This document shows, piece by piece, positions 47,986 to 58,976 of a stretch of 64,000 nucleotides of DNA. How positions within the stretch are numbered: position 1 is the first letter of the stretch; every line of letters begins with the position of its first letter. Made by a program: the position numbers and the translations under genes. The DNA comes from Siphonodentalium dalli (taxonomy: Eukaryota; Mollusca; Scaphopoda; Gadilida; Siphonodentaliidae): assembly GCA_032622095.1 (NCBI GenBank), contig CP136064.1, positions 263,603,863-263,667,862 of the forward strand, written 5' to 3'. The notes below the pieces were generated by a model. The model was not told where the DNA came from and did not search any database. It saw only the letters and a list, made by a program, of their open reading frames with translations.

Positions 47986-49852
47986 CCGGTGTGCTACGAC
48001 ATCTCCCCCCCCCTGCGCATCTTCCACCCGGGGGGGGGGGGGGGAATAAACTGGTTTTACCTAGTTTATCTCCCCCCCCCCCCGCCCTGATCATCTCCCC
48101 TCCCCCGCCTGAATTTTCCATACCTTAACATCTATTGGCGTGATAGTCTCATTTTATCGTTCACTATGACTATGTGACTAAGAAAAACTATCATAGGTGA
48201 CAAGGAAGCATGATTTTTCTGTAAAAAGAGACATTATTGTTCAGATTTTTTTTTATTGAAAATCACCCAGTTTATCTTCCCCCACGCCTGAATTATTTTT
48301 ACCTCAACATCTAATGGCGAGTTAGTCTCATTTTATCGTTCACTATCACTATGTGACTAAGAAAAACTATCATAGGTGACAAGGAAGCATGATTTTTCTG
48401 TAAAAAGAGACAATAATTATAGTTCGGAGAATTTTCATTGGAATTTACCTAGTTTATCTCCCCCCCCCGCCTGGATAATATCGACCCTGAGTGGGTTTCC
48501 ATGACACCCCAGCACTTATGTTGGCCTTAAAATCACCCATATAGTCCATATGGGGGGTCCGGGCTGGACCGGGATGGTCCGGGCTGTCAGCGTCGTTATC
48601 TGTAAACATAATCGGCGATGGCGGCATTTTAGGGGTTAATTGCCAGGCATTTGTGGGCGACTCGCCCTTGTATCTTTGTAAGTGTAGTTGAGGGTAGTTC
48701 CACAACACATATGTAAGGGGTTATTAGAAGTACGAGGACATTAAGGGGGTCCGGGCTGTGAGTTTGTTTATTGGGGGCGCAATTTTGTAATTCTGGTTGA
48801 ATCAGGGAATTTTAGGGGTTAATAAGCGGCACTTCCGTTTGACCTTGACCACTCTCCGTGCGTATTTGGGTTTCATTAACACCCTCGCCCAGATATGGAT
48901 ACTAAAATCACACCTGGACTCAGCAGGGGCGGTCCGGGCTGTTAGCTTCATTTCGCTGCGAACATTTTCGCTGATGCCGGCATTTTGAGGGTTAATAGCG
49001 ACCCTGAGTGGGTTTCCATGACACCCCAGCACTTATATTGGCCTAAAATCACTCATATAGTCCATATGGGGGGTCCGGGATGGTCTGGGGTGGCCCGGGC
49101 TGGTCCGGGCGGTGTTTAGGTCACACCCCCCCCCCCTGGATAAACTAGGTAAATTTCAATGAAAATTCTCCGAACTATAATTATTGTCTCTTTTTAGATA
49201 AACTGGGTGATTTTCAATAACAAAAAATCTGAACAATAATGTCTCTGCCGAAGAAAAAACATGCTTCCTTGCCACCAATGATAGTTTTTCTAAGTCACAT
49301 AGTCATATTGAACGATAAAATGAGACTATCTCGCCAATAGATGTTAAGGTATGGAAAATCCAGGTGGGGGGGGGGGAGATAAACTAGGTAAATTCCAATG
49401 AAATTCTCCGAACTATAATTATTGTCTCTTTTACAGAAAAATCATGCTTCCTTGTCACCTATGATAGTTTTTCTTAGTCACATAGTGATAGTGAACGATA
49501 AAATGAGACTAACTCGCCATTAGATGTTGAGGTAAAAATAATTCAGGCGGGGGGGGGGGGGGGGGGGGGAAGAAACTGGGTGATTTTCAATAAAAAAAAA
49601 TCTGAACAATAATGTCTCTGCCGAAGAAAAGACATGCTTCCTTGCCACCAATGATAGTTTTTCTAAGTCACATAGTCATAGTGAATGATAAAATGAGACT
49701 ATCACGCCAATAGATGTTAAGGTATGTAAAATTCAAGCGGGGGGAAGATGATCAGGGCGGGGGGGGGGGGGGGAGATAACCTAGGTCAACTTCCCCCCGG
49801 GGGGATGTTGATCAGGGGGGGGGAGATAAACTGTTACACCGGTATGAGAACA
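47986..49852. mobile_element. Palindromic G/C-tract element inserted in the satellite
   Basis: Starts near CCGGTGTG with ATCTCCCCCCCC and ends with GGGGGGGGGAGATAAACTG and ACACCGG. Left part (48060-48470) holds two units, right part (49130-49790) about three reverse-oriented units, of about 190 bp: GATAAACTAGGTAAA or its variant, TTCTCCGAACTATAATTATT, GTCACATAGT, AACGATAAAATGAGACTA, then a G or C run. The centre has two direct copies of CGACCCTGAGTGGGTTTCCA (48482 and 49000) and GGTCCGGGCTG words. It interrupts the satellite unit at GGGGTTACCGG, so it inserted after the array formed. No protein is encoded. Confidence 0.8.
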
Positions 49853-50690
49853 TTAAGATATTTTAACCTAAAAAATTGTATAAATCCTAACATCTAGTGG
49901 TCTAACTCCAGACAAATGCACATGGCACATGCACATTAATTAGAAGGGATTAAATCGACTTTATTTTATTGATGTAGTGTTTATTTAGTTATTTAATTAT
50001 GTCCCCTACTTAATTTGGTTGATTTAGTGTCATGTTTGTGTAGGCTAAAGTGAAAATTTTCCAACCGATGACCATTTCACTCCACAAGTTGGACCAAATG
50101 TAGTAAAATTGTTAATTATTTTTTTAAACTAAATAGCAGTTTTTGTATTGGCCACGGGGGAGGGACAATGACACACTGGGCCGGCCATGGAAATTTGTTG
50201 AAATCTGAACAAGAATATCGCAAATCCTAGCATCTAGACTAGCCTTAAGCCTTCCTATAGAGTTGGATATTTCAAACCTGACACACCCACTTAGGTCAGC
50301 TTAGGTTGGAAAATTTCCAACTGATGACAATTCCAATGACAATGTTAACCAAATGTATGACAATATTGTTTTCTTAAATTAACAAGCTGGTTTTGACTGG
50401 CCACAGGGGAGGGACCAGGACACAAGCTTTCCAAGTGTTATTAATTTCCAACCTGTCACTCCCATAATGTTGGAATATTTCCAACTGATGACCATCTCAG
50501 TCCAAAATTTTGAACAAAGGTAGGAAAATATGCAAATATATTGGTCCAAAAAACAATAAATTGTTCGAAAATCAAACTTCAAGAACATTTTCGACCTTTT
50601 GTTGGTGTGAAATTTCCAACTAATGTTTTGGCAGGTACCACCCCACCCCCCCCCCAAAACCATGTCTCCACGTCTCTGATTAAACGCAAT
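49853..50690. repeat. Dispersed repeat T, second locus (internally duplicated)
   Basis: The right part is the reverse complement of 21235-21610. TTGGCCACGGGGGAGGGAC near 50150 and CTGGCCACAGGGGAGGGAC near 50398 with TTCCAAC-rich sequence show two diverged tandem units. It ends at a C run (50642-50656). It separates the G/C-tract element from the reverse-oriented satellite. Confidence 0.6.
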
Positions 50691-50739
50691 AATTTTATAA
50701 AAGATATATTACAAAAAAGTATTTATACAAGCATTCAAA

Positions 50740-51638
50740 TATATCGAATAAGAACCCTATAAGATACTTCGAAGCACATGTTTGAATCTCGTTCGGAACT
50801 TAGAACAATATGTCTAAAGTTCGCCGTGAGTGCAGAGGGTAGAGGCAAAACCAGTGGATCAATAACCTTGAAATTTCGGTAGGGAAATCCTATGGAGCAT
50901 AGATTATTCCCACGCAATACCGCTTGGACCGAAACAGATCGGTTCTACCTGTGTACATATTTGAATTTCAGTTTGAATGTTTTTCAAAGGGAAAAGGAAC
51001 ATTCGGAAAATTATGTAAAAAAAAAAAAGTTTAAAATTTGTGAATTGGAGAGCGCGAATTAGGTCTAGAGAAGTCTCCTTGTGCAAACTGGAAACTGCGT
51101 GTTTTTTTGTTTTTTTGGAGATTGTGCTGTGAAGTTAGACGGACGTTGGACGTTCGTGGACTTTCAACAATTTGATTATTTGCATGGAAATATGTTTGCA
51201 TGGAGGGTGATTTTTTTAAATAAGAGTTGTGTGGGCACAAGGCAGCTGTTAGTCATATCAACAAATGCGAGTCTATGGTATTTCATTGAAAACAGACCGT
51301 GTCGCGAATGTCCACGAACGTCCAACGTCCGTCCAACTTCACAGCGATATTCCCAAATATTTGATCACCCCCATTATCTCACAAACTGCAAGCATTATGC
51401 TATGCCGATGATTTTCATTCGTTACACATCCAGTAACGCCCATGGCACCCGAAACGGGCCCTATAATTGGGTCAGAAGCATATATTTGAATGTCTGTTTG
51501 AATGTCTTTCGAAAGGTAAACAAATGTACGTTCGACTTGGAAAGTTCTGTCTAAAGTTCGCCGTGAGTGCAGAGGGTAGAGGCAAAACCAGTGGATCAAT
51601 AACCTTGAAATTTCGGTAGGGAAATCCTATGGAGCATA
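50740..51638 (-). repeat. Satellite in reverse orientation, about 1.2 units
   Basis: Reverse complement of the 43.4-48.0 kb satellite. TCTAAAGTTCGCCGTGAGTG occurs at about 50814 and 51551, giving a step of about 740 bp. It carries variants found otherwise only in the final forward unit: GACCCAATTATAG preceded by TCT (not GGC), GGGCGTTACTGGATG, and CCCTCCATGCAAAC. The other half is of type A. It ends inside the unit at GGAGCATAC, where the next array starts. Confidence 0.85.
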
Positions 51639-51639
51639 C

Positions 51640-51860
51640 GGTAGCAACCGCATGTAACATAGTATAGAGTATCCTAGTACAGTTCCATGGTACAATCACC
51701 ATAATATCATAAGTACCACGGTAGTGCCATATAACTAACAGTACCATGGTAGTATCCATTGTAACATGGTAGAATACCTTAGTACGGTGCCATGATAAAG
51801 TACCATGGTAGAGATTTAACGTGGTAGTACCATGGCATACTGCCATGGTAGTATCATGGT
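51640..51860. repeat. Short array based on TACCATGGTA
   Basis: The palindromic word CCATGG with TAC/GTA flanks recurs about every 15-20 bp in variable form (for example GTACCATGGTAGTATC, AGTACCACGGTAGTGCC, CTGCCATGGTAGTATC). It lies between the reverse satellite and the next dispersed element. Confidence 0.65.
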
Positions 51861-52668
51861 ATATTATATCCCACGTGGCATTATCGCGTCTGACTGGCTG
51901 TACACTGTTATACTATTTTAGGATAGTACCCCAGTAGGATTCCTACTCACCTACTACTCTTTTTCTATATATAGTAACATAATAATTTCGCGCAATCGGA
52001 TTGCCGCCTGAAGACACGACCAAGCCTGCAAATAGCGTGTTTGTCATTTGCAGAATGAGGTCCCCAGAGGGTGAATTTAGTGATGCTATCCCGCATAGCG
52101 GGCTGGCATCACTAAATTTACCCTCTGTGGACCTCATTCTGCTAAGGCCCTCAACTGCTATGGCAGACCTAGAATCAGATTGAAGTTCCCCAGTTGAAGT
52201 TGGTGATGGTCACCCATTGGGCACCGCAATTATGAATTTTATCTTCTGAAAATTAGGGGATATAGAAACTTCTCCGAAGGGAAAATGTAACGAAAAACAA
52301 TTTTAATTTGATACTATAGATACTTCCCAGAAGATGAGGCCTAAGCAGAATGAGGTTCCCAGAGGGTGAATTTGGTGATGCTAGCCCGCTATGCGGGATA
52401 GCATCACTAAATTCACCCTCTGTGGACCTCATTCTGCTTGTACGATACTGTTGCAATATCGGTATCTCATTAGACTTATTAGTGAATTTAATGATCTTTC
52501 AAATGTCCTATCATAGCTATCCATTGTATTTAATAGTTTGGCCGTTAGTTAGCAAGCGGACAGTCCTAATGATTTAATGCCAGTGAACGTTTTCATCGAA
52601 GATAGCAAGATATCTTCTGAAATTTCGCCAAAATGTCTTTGCTAATGACGTATTGATAGAAATAAATG
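51861..52668 (+). repeat. Dispersed element Q, occupied copy
   Basis: Matches the reverse complement of 58977-59424: ATATTATATCCCACGTG at the start, TGACTGGCTGTACACTGTTA, GCCGCCTGAAGACACG, CAATATCGGTATCTCAT, then AATTTCGCCAAAATGTCTTT with AATAAA at the end. This copy is longer by about 400 bp because element M sits inside it. Confidence 0.75.
52021..52440 (-). mobile_element. MITE-like element M, copy 2 (inside element Q)
   Basis: Reverse-oriented homologue of 11657-12096. The left end CAAGCCTGCAAATAGCGTGT leads into TTGTCATTTGCAGAATGAGG. The right end is shortened (ATTCTGCTTG). Two large subterminal palindromes lie at about 52040-52145 and 52335-52440, each built as GAATGAGGT, CC(C)AGAGGGTGAATTT, GATGCTA(T/G)CCCGC and complement. 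The copy of element Q at 59 kb lacks this insertion. No transposase. Confidence 0.8.
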
Positions 52669-52754
52669 CATGAATGACGACGAAGAGGTGCTGTTAGATG
52701 TAACTAATATCATAGTTATATTCCTCTGCAAGGATTGTCGTAAATTGTTAAATC

Positions 52755-53125
52755 TGAATATATTATATCATCACTAATTCGAATATATGATATCACAAAA
52801 TAGTAAGTATTTTGTTATATCAATAATTAAATTTTATGTTATCACAAATTCATTTTAGGATATCAATACATATTTTATGATATTACTAAAAAAAAGTCTT
52901 ATCATCCGAATTATTGATATCACAAAATGAGTATATGAAATCACAAATTCGAATAAGTGATATCACAAATTCATTTTCTGATATCATAAAATCGAATATG
53001 TGATATCACTAAATATTTGCTTATTTTTTATATCATATATTAGATTTTATGATATCATATATTCATTTTGTGGCACTTATTCCAATTTGTGATATCACTA
53101 AATGAATTATTGATATAAAAAATTA
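52755..53125. repeat. Array of TGATATCA-centred AT-rich units
   Basis: GATATCA or GTGATATCAC, a palindrome, recurs about every 25-35 bp (near 52788, 52857, 52917, 52960, 52980, 53002, 53051 and 53090), separated by AAATTCG- or AAATGAATT-like words. No coding capacity. Confidence 0.7.
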
Positions 53126-53452
53126 GTAATAAATAGAAGCCTTTGGCACAAGTATTATATAGTAGGTTGTTAATTTATTTCCGAAAAGGAAGCCATAACA
53201 TGTCACACAGGTTTCGGACATTCATGTTACATACTATATGTTCGAAGTCCGGTTTAATTAAATATCTCTCCTCTATTCAGATTAAGGTCCGAAATGAATC
53301 CAGTCATTGGACTTATTGTCAAGAAACCTTAATTAATGACCAGAATCTCAGAATATATGGTCAAACTCATTCATTTAGATGAAATATAATTATATTGATA
53401 TCGGTTTTCTCTAACCCCACTTCAGTTACTTCAGACCCAATGTTTGGTTGAT
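53126..53452. other. No gene recognised
   Basis: A 79-codon plus-strand frame (53143-53382) has no recognisable domain. The right end (CAGACCCAATGTTTGGTTGA) resembles CCCAACGTTTAGTT and CCCAACGTTTGGTT beyond the next element, suggesting that element sits within an older repeat. Confidence 0.4.
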
Positions 53453-53956
53453 TTAACCCTTTCAGTGCCAAGTCCGATTTTTATATCAACCCATATACCC
53501 TGTGCAATGCATTCTCTTATATATGCGAGTCGACCATAGGTCGACTCGCATATATAAGAGAATGCATTGGCCTAACAATTTTTCATCATTTGTTATTATT
53601 TTTTACAATTTTTTACAATTTTAATAATTTTTTCTTATATTCTTTAATTAACTCTTTCAGTGCCATACTTATTTTGTAGGTTTAGTGCCAGGGAATCTTA
53701 CGTTTTTCATGGGCATCAAAATTATTACTATGAATACTTGGTGATAGTTTTGAGTTATAACATGCCCCTAATGTATTATCCAGTTTGTTTTTAAATTGGC
53801 TATAGCATGCTTAAGCATACCCAAAACAAATTCAACCAAAAAAAAATAAACAAACAAATCTAAAAAAATAAATAAAATAATTTTATTTTTTTAGGACCGA
53901 TTTTACAGACCGTAAATTAGGGCCGATGAGATCGGCCCTGGCACTGAAAGGGTATA
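53453..53956. mobile_element. piggyBac-like MITE, about 496 bp
   Basis: TTAA at 53453-53456 precedes CCCTTTCAGTGCCAAGTCCG. The right end is the inverted CCCTTTCAGTGCCAGGGCCG finishing at 53952, with 20 of 22 positions matching, followed by TATA. TTAA target sites and CCC(T) ends are typical of piggyBac-type elements. The interior is AT-rich with T and A runs and no transposase. A second internal CTCTTTCAGTGCCAT lies at about 53651. A perfect hairpin (family H) sits inside at 53505-53569. Confidence 0.7.
53505..53569. repeat. Hairpin family H, perfect 31-bp stem
   Basis: Thirty-one bases (starting CAATGCATTCTCTTATATAT) pair perfectly with the following 31 across a 3-nt loop (ATA). The stem tip reads GCGAGTCGACC/GGTCGACTCGC. 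GGCCTAACAATT follows, as with the other members. No mismatches, so it is recent or under structural constraint. Confidence 0.9.
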
Positions 53957-55594
53957 ACCCAACGTTTAGTTACACAGTATGGGATACCATAACCCAACGT
54001 TTGGTTACTTTTTTCTCTTCACAACTAGTTTATTTAACAGCTTCAGATTCGGTTGACTAAACGTTGGGTTGGAGTCTGACTACACTTTAGTTATATATAT
54101 TTTGAGTATGGATGCGAGCCAGTCTAAATGCGCGGGAATTAACTTCCCATTATAGTGAAACATCGCTGACAAAACATCAAGTTAAATGTTTAACAAAAAC
54201 GAATTTATTTTACTTCGATCAGCCTCTCCATAGCAACACTGTTAAATTTGAAAAACAAAATCAATCTTATTCAAAATTAAATGATTGAAGTGAATTTAGT
54301 TGACATAGGTGCATAGCATTCGGCAAATTTCGTCAGATTCCGAACCGTTTAAGTTTGAAATTACGTCCCCTGGCCCATAGCAACGTTGCGATTGGTGACG
54401 TAATTTTCGTTACAAAATTGGGGGCGCCCAGGTGCAAGCAGTTATCGGCGAGTGCATATTCGAAATTCTCCGTTGTTGTTGTTCTCGTGCTGAATTTTAT
54501 TGGTATAAGCCAATCGATTGAGCATACATTGTTTGTGAAGCCTCCGAACTTGGTTGAACAGTGGAAGTGAAACTCAGTCAGTCGGAAAGTAACTGAATGA
54601 TGAATCTGTGACTGAAAAAATGATGGTCAGTGGAGACAGTGGAGTGGACTGTGGACGTTGGACTTATCTGTGGTCACCACGGTGATTTGACTTGTTCTGT
54701 TAAATTTTAAGTATGTTTTCACCTGGAATGGTTAGAATTTCAAGCGGCAAATTATTAAATTTAATTGTTAATAGCTGACACTGTCAGGTCAAGGAAATCA
54801 GAAAATGAACATTTTAGAGCTGACTGATTTACTCATTTACTACTAGTACTACTACTAGTCTATTACTATTAGGATTGTATTAGTGATTACAGATTAGTAA
54901 ATTTAGTTTTCAACGACTTTTGGCTGAGCCTCACCCACTCACTGTGAGTGTCACTCGGGTCAAAATACAATTCTAACCAGCTACAGTCGACACACACATA
55001 TGTGACAAACATGTCAAGCCCAGTCAATTGGTGACTGACAAAGTGAGTCAATTAACTTAGTGAGTGAAGGAAAAGAAGAACATCTCCCATTTGGTATCGG
55101 CACACTGCAGAGTGTAGTGACTGGTGAGAGGATATGATTTCAACTCTCCATCTATGAATTATGTTTCCTGTGATGGACATATCAAGTTAAATATAATAAC
55201 TATAATGCACCGTTAATAACGACATTTTAGTTAACGGTGATTTGTTTCTGCATTCTCACATATTAAATATTTCATGATTTTAACACTGTGTTCTCGGTTT
55301 AAACCTTAAGCATTAAGCGGGAGCTCGGTCAGCATGGCTAGCATATATACTAGTGGCTATTTGTGGAAAAATTATTAAATATAGCCCTGCGTACTTGCTA
55401 TTGTCGACTTGACACATTGGGATTGGAATAATCTGTATGCTAAACATAATAATTCCAGGCCAAGCTGTTCGAACTGTCATGACCTTCTAGTTCTACATGA
55501 CTCATGGGGCAATCGCAGATGGTCACATAAATGTTTTTAATCTGGTAGTATTTTCTTAGACCACGCCATGAATCTCTATGTATCTATGCCTGTC
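53957..55594. other. No certain gene; possible promoter at 54374-54404
   Basis: CCATAGCAACGTTGCGATTGG followed by TGACGTAA (54396-54403) combines an RFX-like half-site, an inverted CCAAT box and a CRE-like site within 30 bp. A second CCATAGCAACA lies near 54228. A 71-codon frame (54355-54570) begins upstream and has a hydrophobic stretch but ends without a clear donor. The rest is AT-rich with ACTACTACTAG near 54840. Promoter status is inference from motifs only. Confidence 0.3.
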
Positions 55595-56130
55595 GAGAAT
55601 GATATATTCCACCAGTACAAAGTTTTTGCTGTTGCGATAGGGAAATTTGTAACAACGAAAAAACAGTACAAGTAATAAATTATGAAATACCTGTTCCTTA
55701 ATAATGTGTGTCATAGAATGTGAAGGAATTATCAAATTCTCAACGATCAGTAAATTATTTGGCATAGGGACATATATAGAATTAAATTAAAATAGAATTA
55801 AATAGAATTAAATTTCCATCACTATTATTAATTTCAGTCTAAGTCTCCACTATCAATATTATTGACCATCACAATGATAGGACACCTGAGAGTACGATAT
55901 AATATCACAAAAGTCACAAACAAGCATGCAATCTCGAGCTGGGGCCACCCCTACTGTGAAGTAGATTATTGAGGAACAAGTATTAACAATAAAGGGAAAT
56001 ATATTCCCTTCTTGTTTATTCATTGTTATAAATTTCGCTGTCAGAACATAACAAAGTTCCCAGGTTTTTGTACAGTGCAATTGGTGTAATATGGTCTATA
56101 GTACGGTAATATCTAGTGTAGAGATTCATG
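55595..56130. repeat. Fragments of repeat R in both orientations
   Basis: 55595-55720 (GATATATTCCACCAGTACAA ... ACCTGTTCCTTAATAATGTG) matches the plus strand of 25695-25840. 55880-56110 matches the reverse complement of 6163-6375, including GCATGCAATCTCGAGCTGG and AGATTATTGAGGAACAAGTA. The two pieces form a diverged inverted pair. Confidence 0.65.
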
Positions 56131-57090
56131 ACATGATCTAGTATTTTTTGTGGTTCGATGGTCTTTTAAGGTGAACTCAGTAAACGTGATATATGCACGT
56201 TTGATTAATTAGTAGTAACCGTATAGGAAACGCCCCGAACATACCACTATTGCACAATGACATCAGTTTGTTTAATCTAAATTATTTATCCACTCCAGCC
56301 CCAAAACAATAGTCATTTTGCAAATTATGTCATTCCTTTTTGAAGTACCTATCATCTACTGAAGGTGGATCCTACCACAGGCCAGAAATTGTGTCCCATT
56401 GAGTCATTGTGCCCCACCCGTGTAACTCGCTGAAAGTCAAGCATACATAAACGTCTATAAAAATAAATCAGATGTGGCTATGTGAAATATGTAATACATC
56501 CCCGTTTTCCACATCACAAAAATGTATTCAGTATTATATGTAAATTTATCAAATAAAGATATTTGTCCCTTAAAATTTCAAAAATTAAATTAATTAATTT
56601 TTCCTCGAAAATTGGTCGCTGGGTCAGATTCAACCTTCACCTGATGATATAATTTTGAACAAATATAGTAACATGTGTTATATGGCTAATATCTCTGGAC
56701 TGGCGCCATTGATATTGGTCTGGAAATTATAGAAATGTTAGAGGCAATGTCTCACTCTGACCCATGTCTAACTGTGGCCCACATTCCCCTATAACTGGTG
56801 CTGCAACATATTCTCGTGCAAATAGGTTTATATTGTACCTAAATATTCACATACGTTCATAATTTTTATTCATTTAAATTTGTTTAACTCAAAATTTAGA
56901 AAAACTAACGCCATTATACACTCTGCCAGGGCACCCTGAGTCACCACACCAAATTTCGTTGAAATCCGAGCACCAAAATTAACAAAGACGTGTTGGTCTC
57001 AACTTTACTCCAGTCTTATATGTATAACAGTCCCATGAAACATTTATATATTTATTGATGGACGTGTCGTGGGATGTTCATACAGGATCG
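56131..57090. other. No gene recognised
   Basis: AT-rich intergenic sequence with short frames only. No repeat or RNA gene was recognised. Confidence 0.45.
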
Positions 57091-57153
57091 GGTTCATTAT
57101 TCCGAAGGTTCCATATTCCGAAGGTTCATTATTCCGAAGGTTCGCTATTCTGC
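57091..57153 (+). repeat. Short tandem repeat (ATTCCGAAGGTTC)
   Basis: Three consecutive copies of TATTCCGAAGGTTC(A/C), with a fourth degenerate one (CTATTCTGCATGAAGG) just after. Confidence 0.8.
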
Positions 57154-58976
57154 ATGAAGGTTTTCTATTAAGGTTTTCTATTCTGGGCGTATTTAACCAG
57201 AAATTAATTAAATTTGCAGCTACACCCCCCCCCCCCCACAAAAACCACAAGCTAGTATTCACATATAGTACATTTATACACCCCATTCTAATTCCCAAAT
57301 TGTCCCAGATGTCGGTTATTAATAGCAAGAAGACAGTATCAGTTTATCGTTTATTATGGAAAGTTGAAAACACGATGACTGCATGACTGACATAAGCTAC
57401 ATGTAAGAGTCTAAGTGATAGAGTCTGTCCGGACTGGCAATCTGTATTTGAAAGAAACATCAACATTAAAGGCCCACTTAATTTTCGAACCCCCAGATCA
57501 TATATATAAAATATATGCCATATTATATACCAAGCATTTGAAATAGGAACCTCTCTAACATTGGATTATCAACTTATCCATGTGTAATAAACTGTGAACA
57601 TGTTTTTGTTGAGTTGCCGACGTGTTTTGTGCTAAAGTTTCATCTGGTTTTGTTTTCAATGGAGAGGGAATAACTCTATATTTTAAAGATAGAATTATTC
57701 CCTTCCATTGAAAATTCCTTTTTCAAGCTTGAATTATGTTGCATTCTGGGAGCCATACCGGGGGGGGGGGATTTTTTACGATTTCAGCTATTTTATATTT
57801 CTCTATGGGCATCTTCTGAGCCGCAGACATTTCAAATGGTGATGGATTATAGTATTTTAATCATATATTATGGCATAGATTGTTGTTAAAACAGAATATC
57901 AATGTTATGGCGCTCCATAATATAATAATATAATAATTTTTGTACAGTTTTCAACCAAATGTATCAAATAAAAGTTATATTATATGCATACTAGTCCCAT
58001 ATACTCATTTAAGTTATTGTATCGTCACTAGTCAGTGAGTGGCTTGAGTTTTCTCCCCGTATCACCATAATGTTTTAAACGATCGTGTGTACCATGGGTT
58101 TACCAATCCAGTATCCCTCAATTAATTTGATTACGTCTAGTACACGCAAATTCGTAATTTAATTTACGCCATTTTATGGCTCCAGTCATAAATTAAATTT
58201 ATATCAAATTATTCACTTTGATTTTAAGATAGCCTATTAACCTGAGCGTTTACAGAATACATCTTCAACTCAAATTACTTATGTTTCTATATATTATCCA
58301 TATTAGATCGTTGTTATCACCGGAAATTTATTGAAAATTATTCTTTTATTATTAATTTAGGTAAACCTCCACGACCCGCATCCCTGCCAGTGACCCAAAT
58401 AAAAACACTTTTGCTAGTTTTGAATCGCATCGTTATCTTCCTCGTAAAATCTTAACGCTATCTATTACACATCCTTGGCGTCCGACAGATGGCCGGGCCA
58501 ATTTATATAGCAGACAGGCAGACAGGCAAACATTCGTAAATATAGACGCAAGATGAAACCAACTTCGCCATTACTGTATCCCTTAAAAATATAATGTGAC
58601 TGCCATCTGAATCATTGTGACTCACTTTCCAACAACTTGTGTTGTTTAGCAAACATTACAGAACTTTGTATCAAACACCATTAATAATGTCACTACTATT
58701 ATTCTATTCCATGACATACTTCTGTAATGCAAGCAACTCATACAACGTATTTGGTGAGGTTTGTGTAGGAGCATTCGGATTTCGGTGATAGCGAGAAATA
58801 TATCGAACATTGGTGTCAATTGTCACACAATTTATGTGTATGATTTTGTCACATTTTTATTTATCGTCAATTTCTGAAATTGATCTCAGATTTTACAATG
58901 TACGGCAATCTTTTGACGACGACAGCAATGACTATGTTATTAGTTACAACTAACATACTCTCTTCGTGAGTAATGT
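57154..58976. other. No gene recognised
   Basis: AT-rich, with C and G runs at about 57225-57237 and 57761-57770. An inverted pair GAGAGGGAATAACTCTATATTT/AAAGATAGAATTATTCCCTT lies at 57662-57703. CAGACAGGCAGACAGGCAAA near 58511 is a short dispersed-repeat-type tract. No coding sequence was found. Confidence 0.45.

Noticed and set aside
53143-53382. 79-codon frame
   Set aside because: No recognisable domain and flanked by arrays; likely chance.
53505-53569. Intrinsic transcription terminator or Helitron 3' end
   Set aside because: The stem is far longer than a terminator. CTAA follows as in Helitron CTRR ends, but it sits too close to the stem and no Helitron 5' TC end or Rep/helicase was found.
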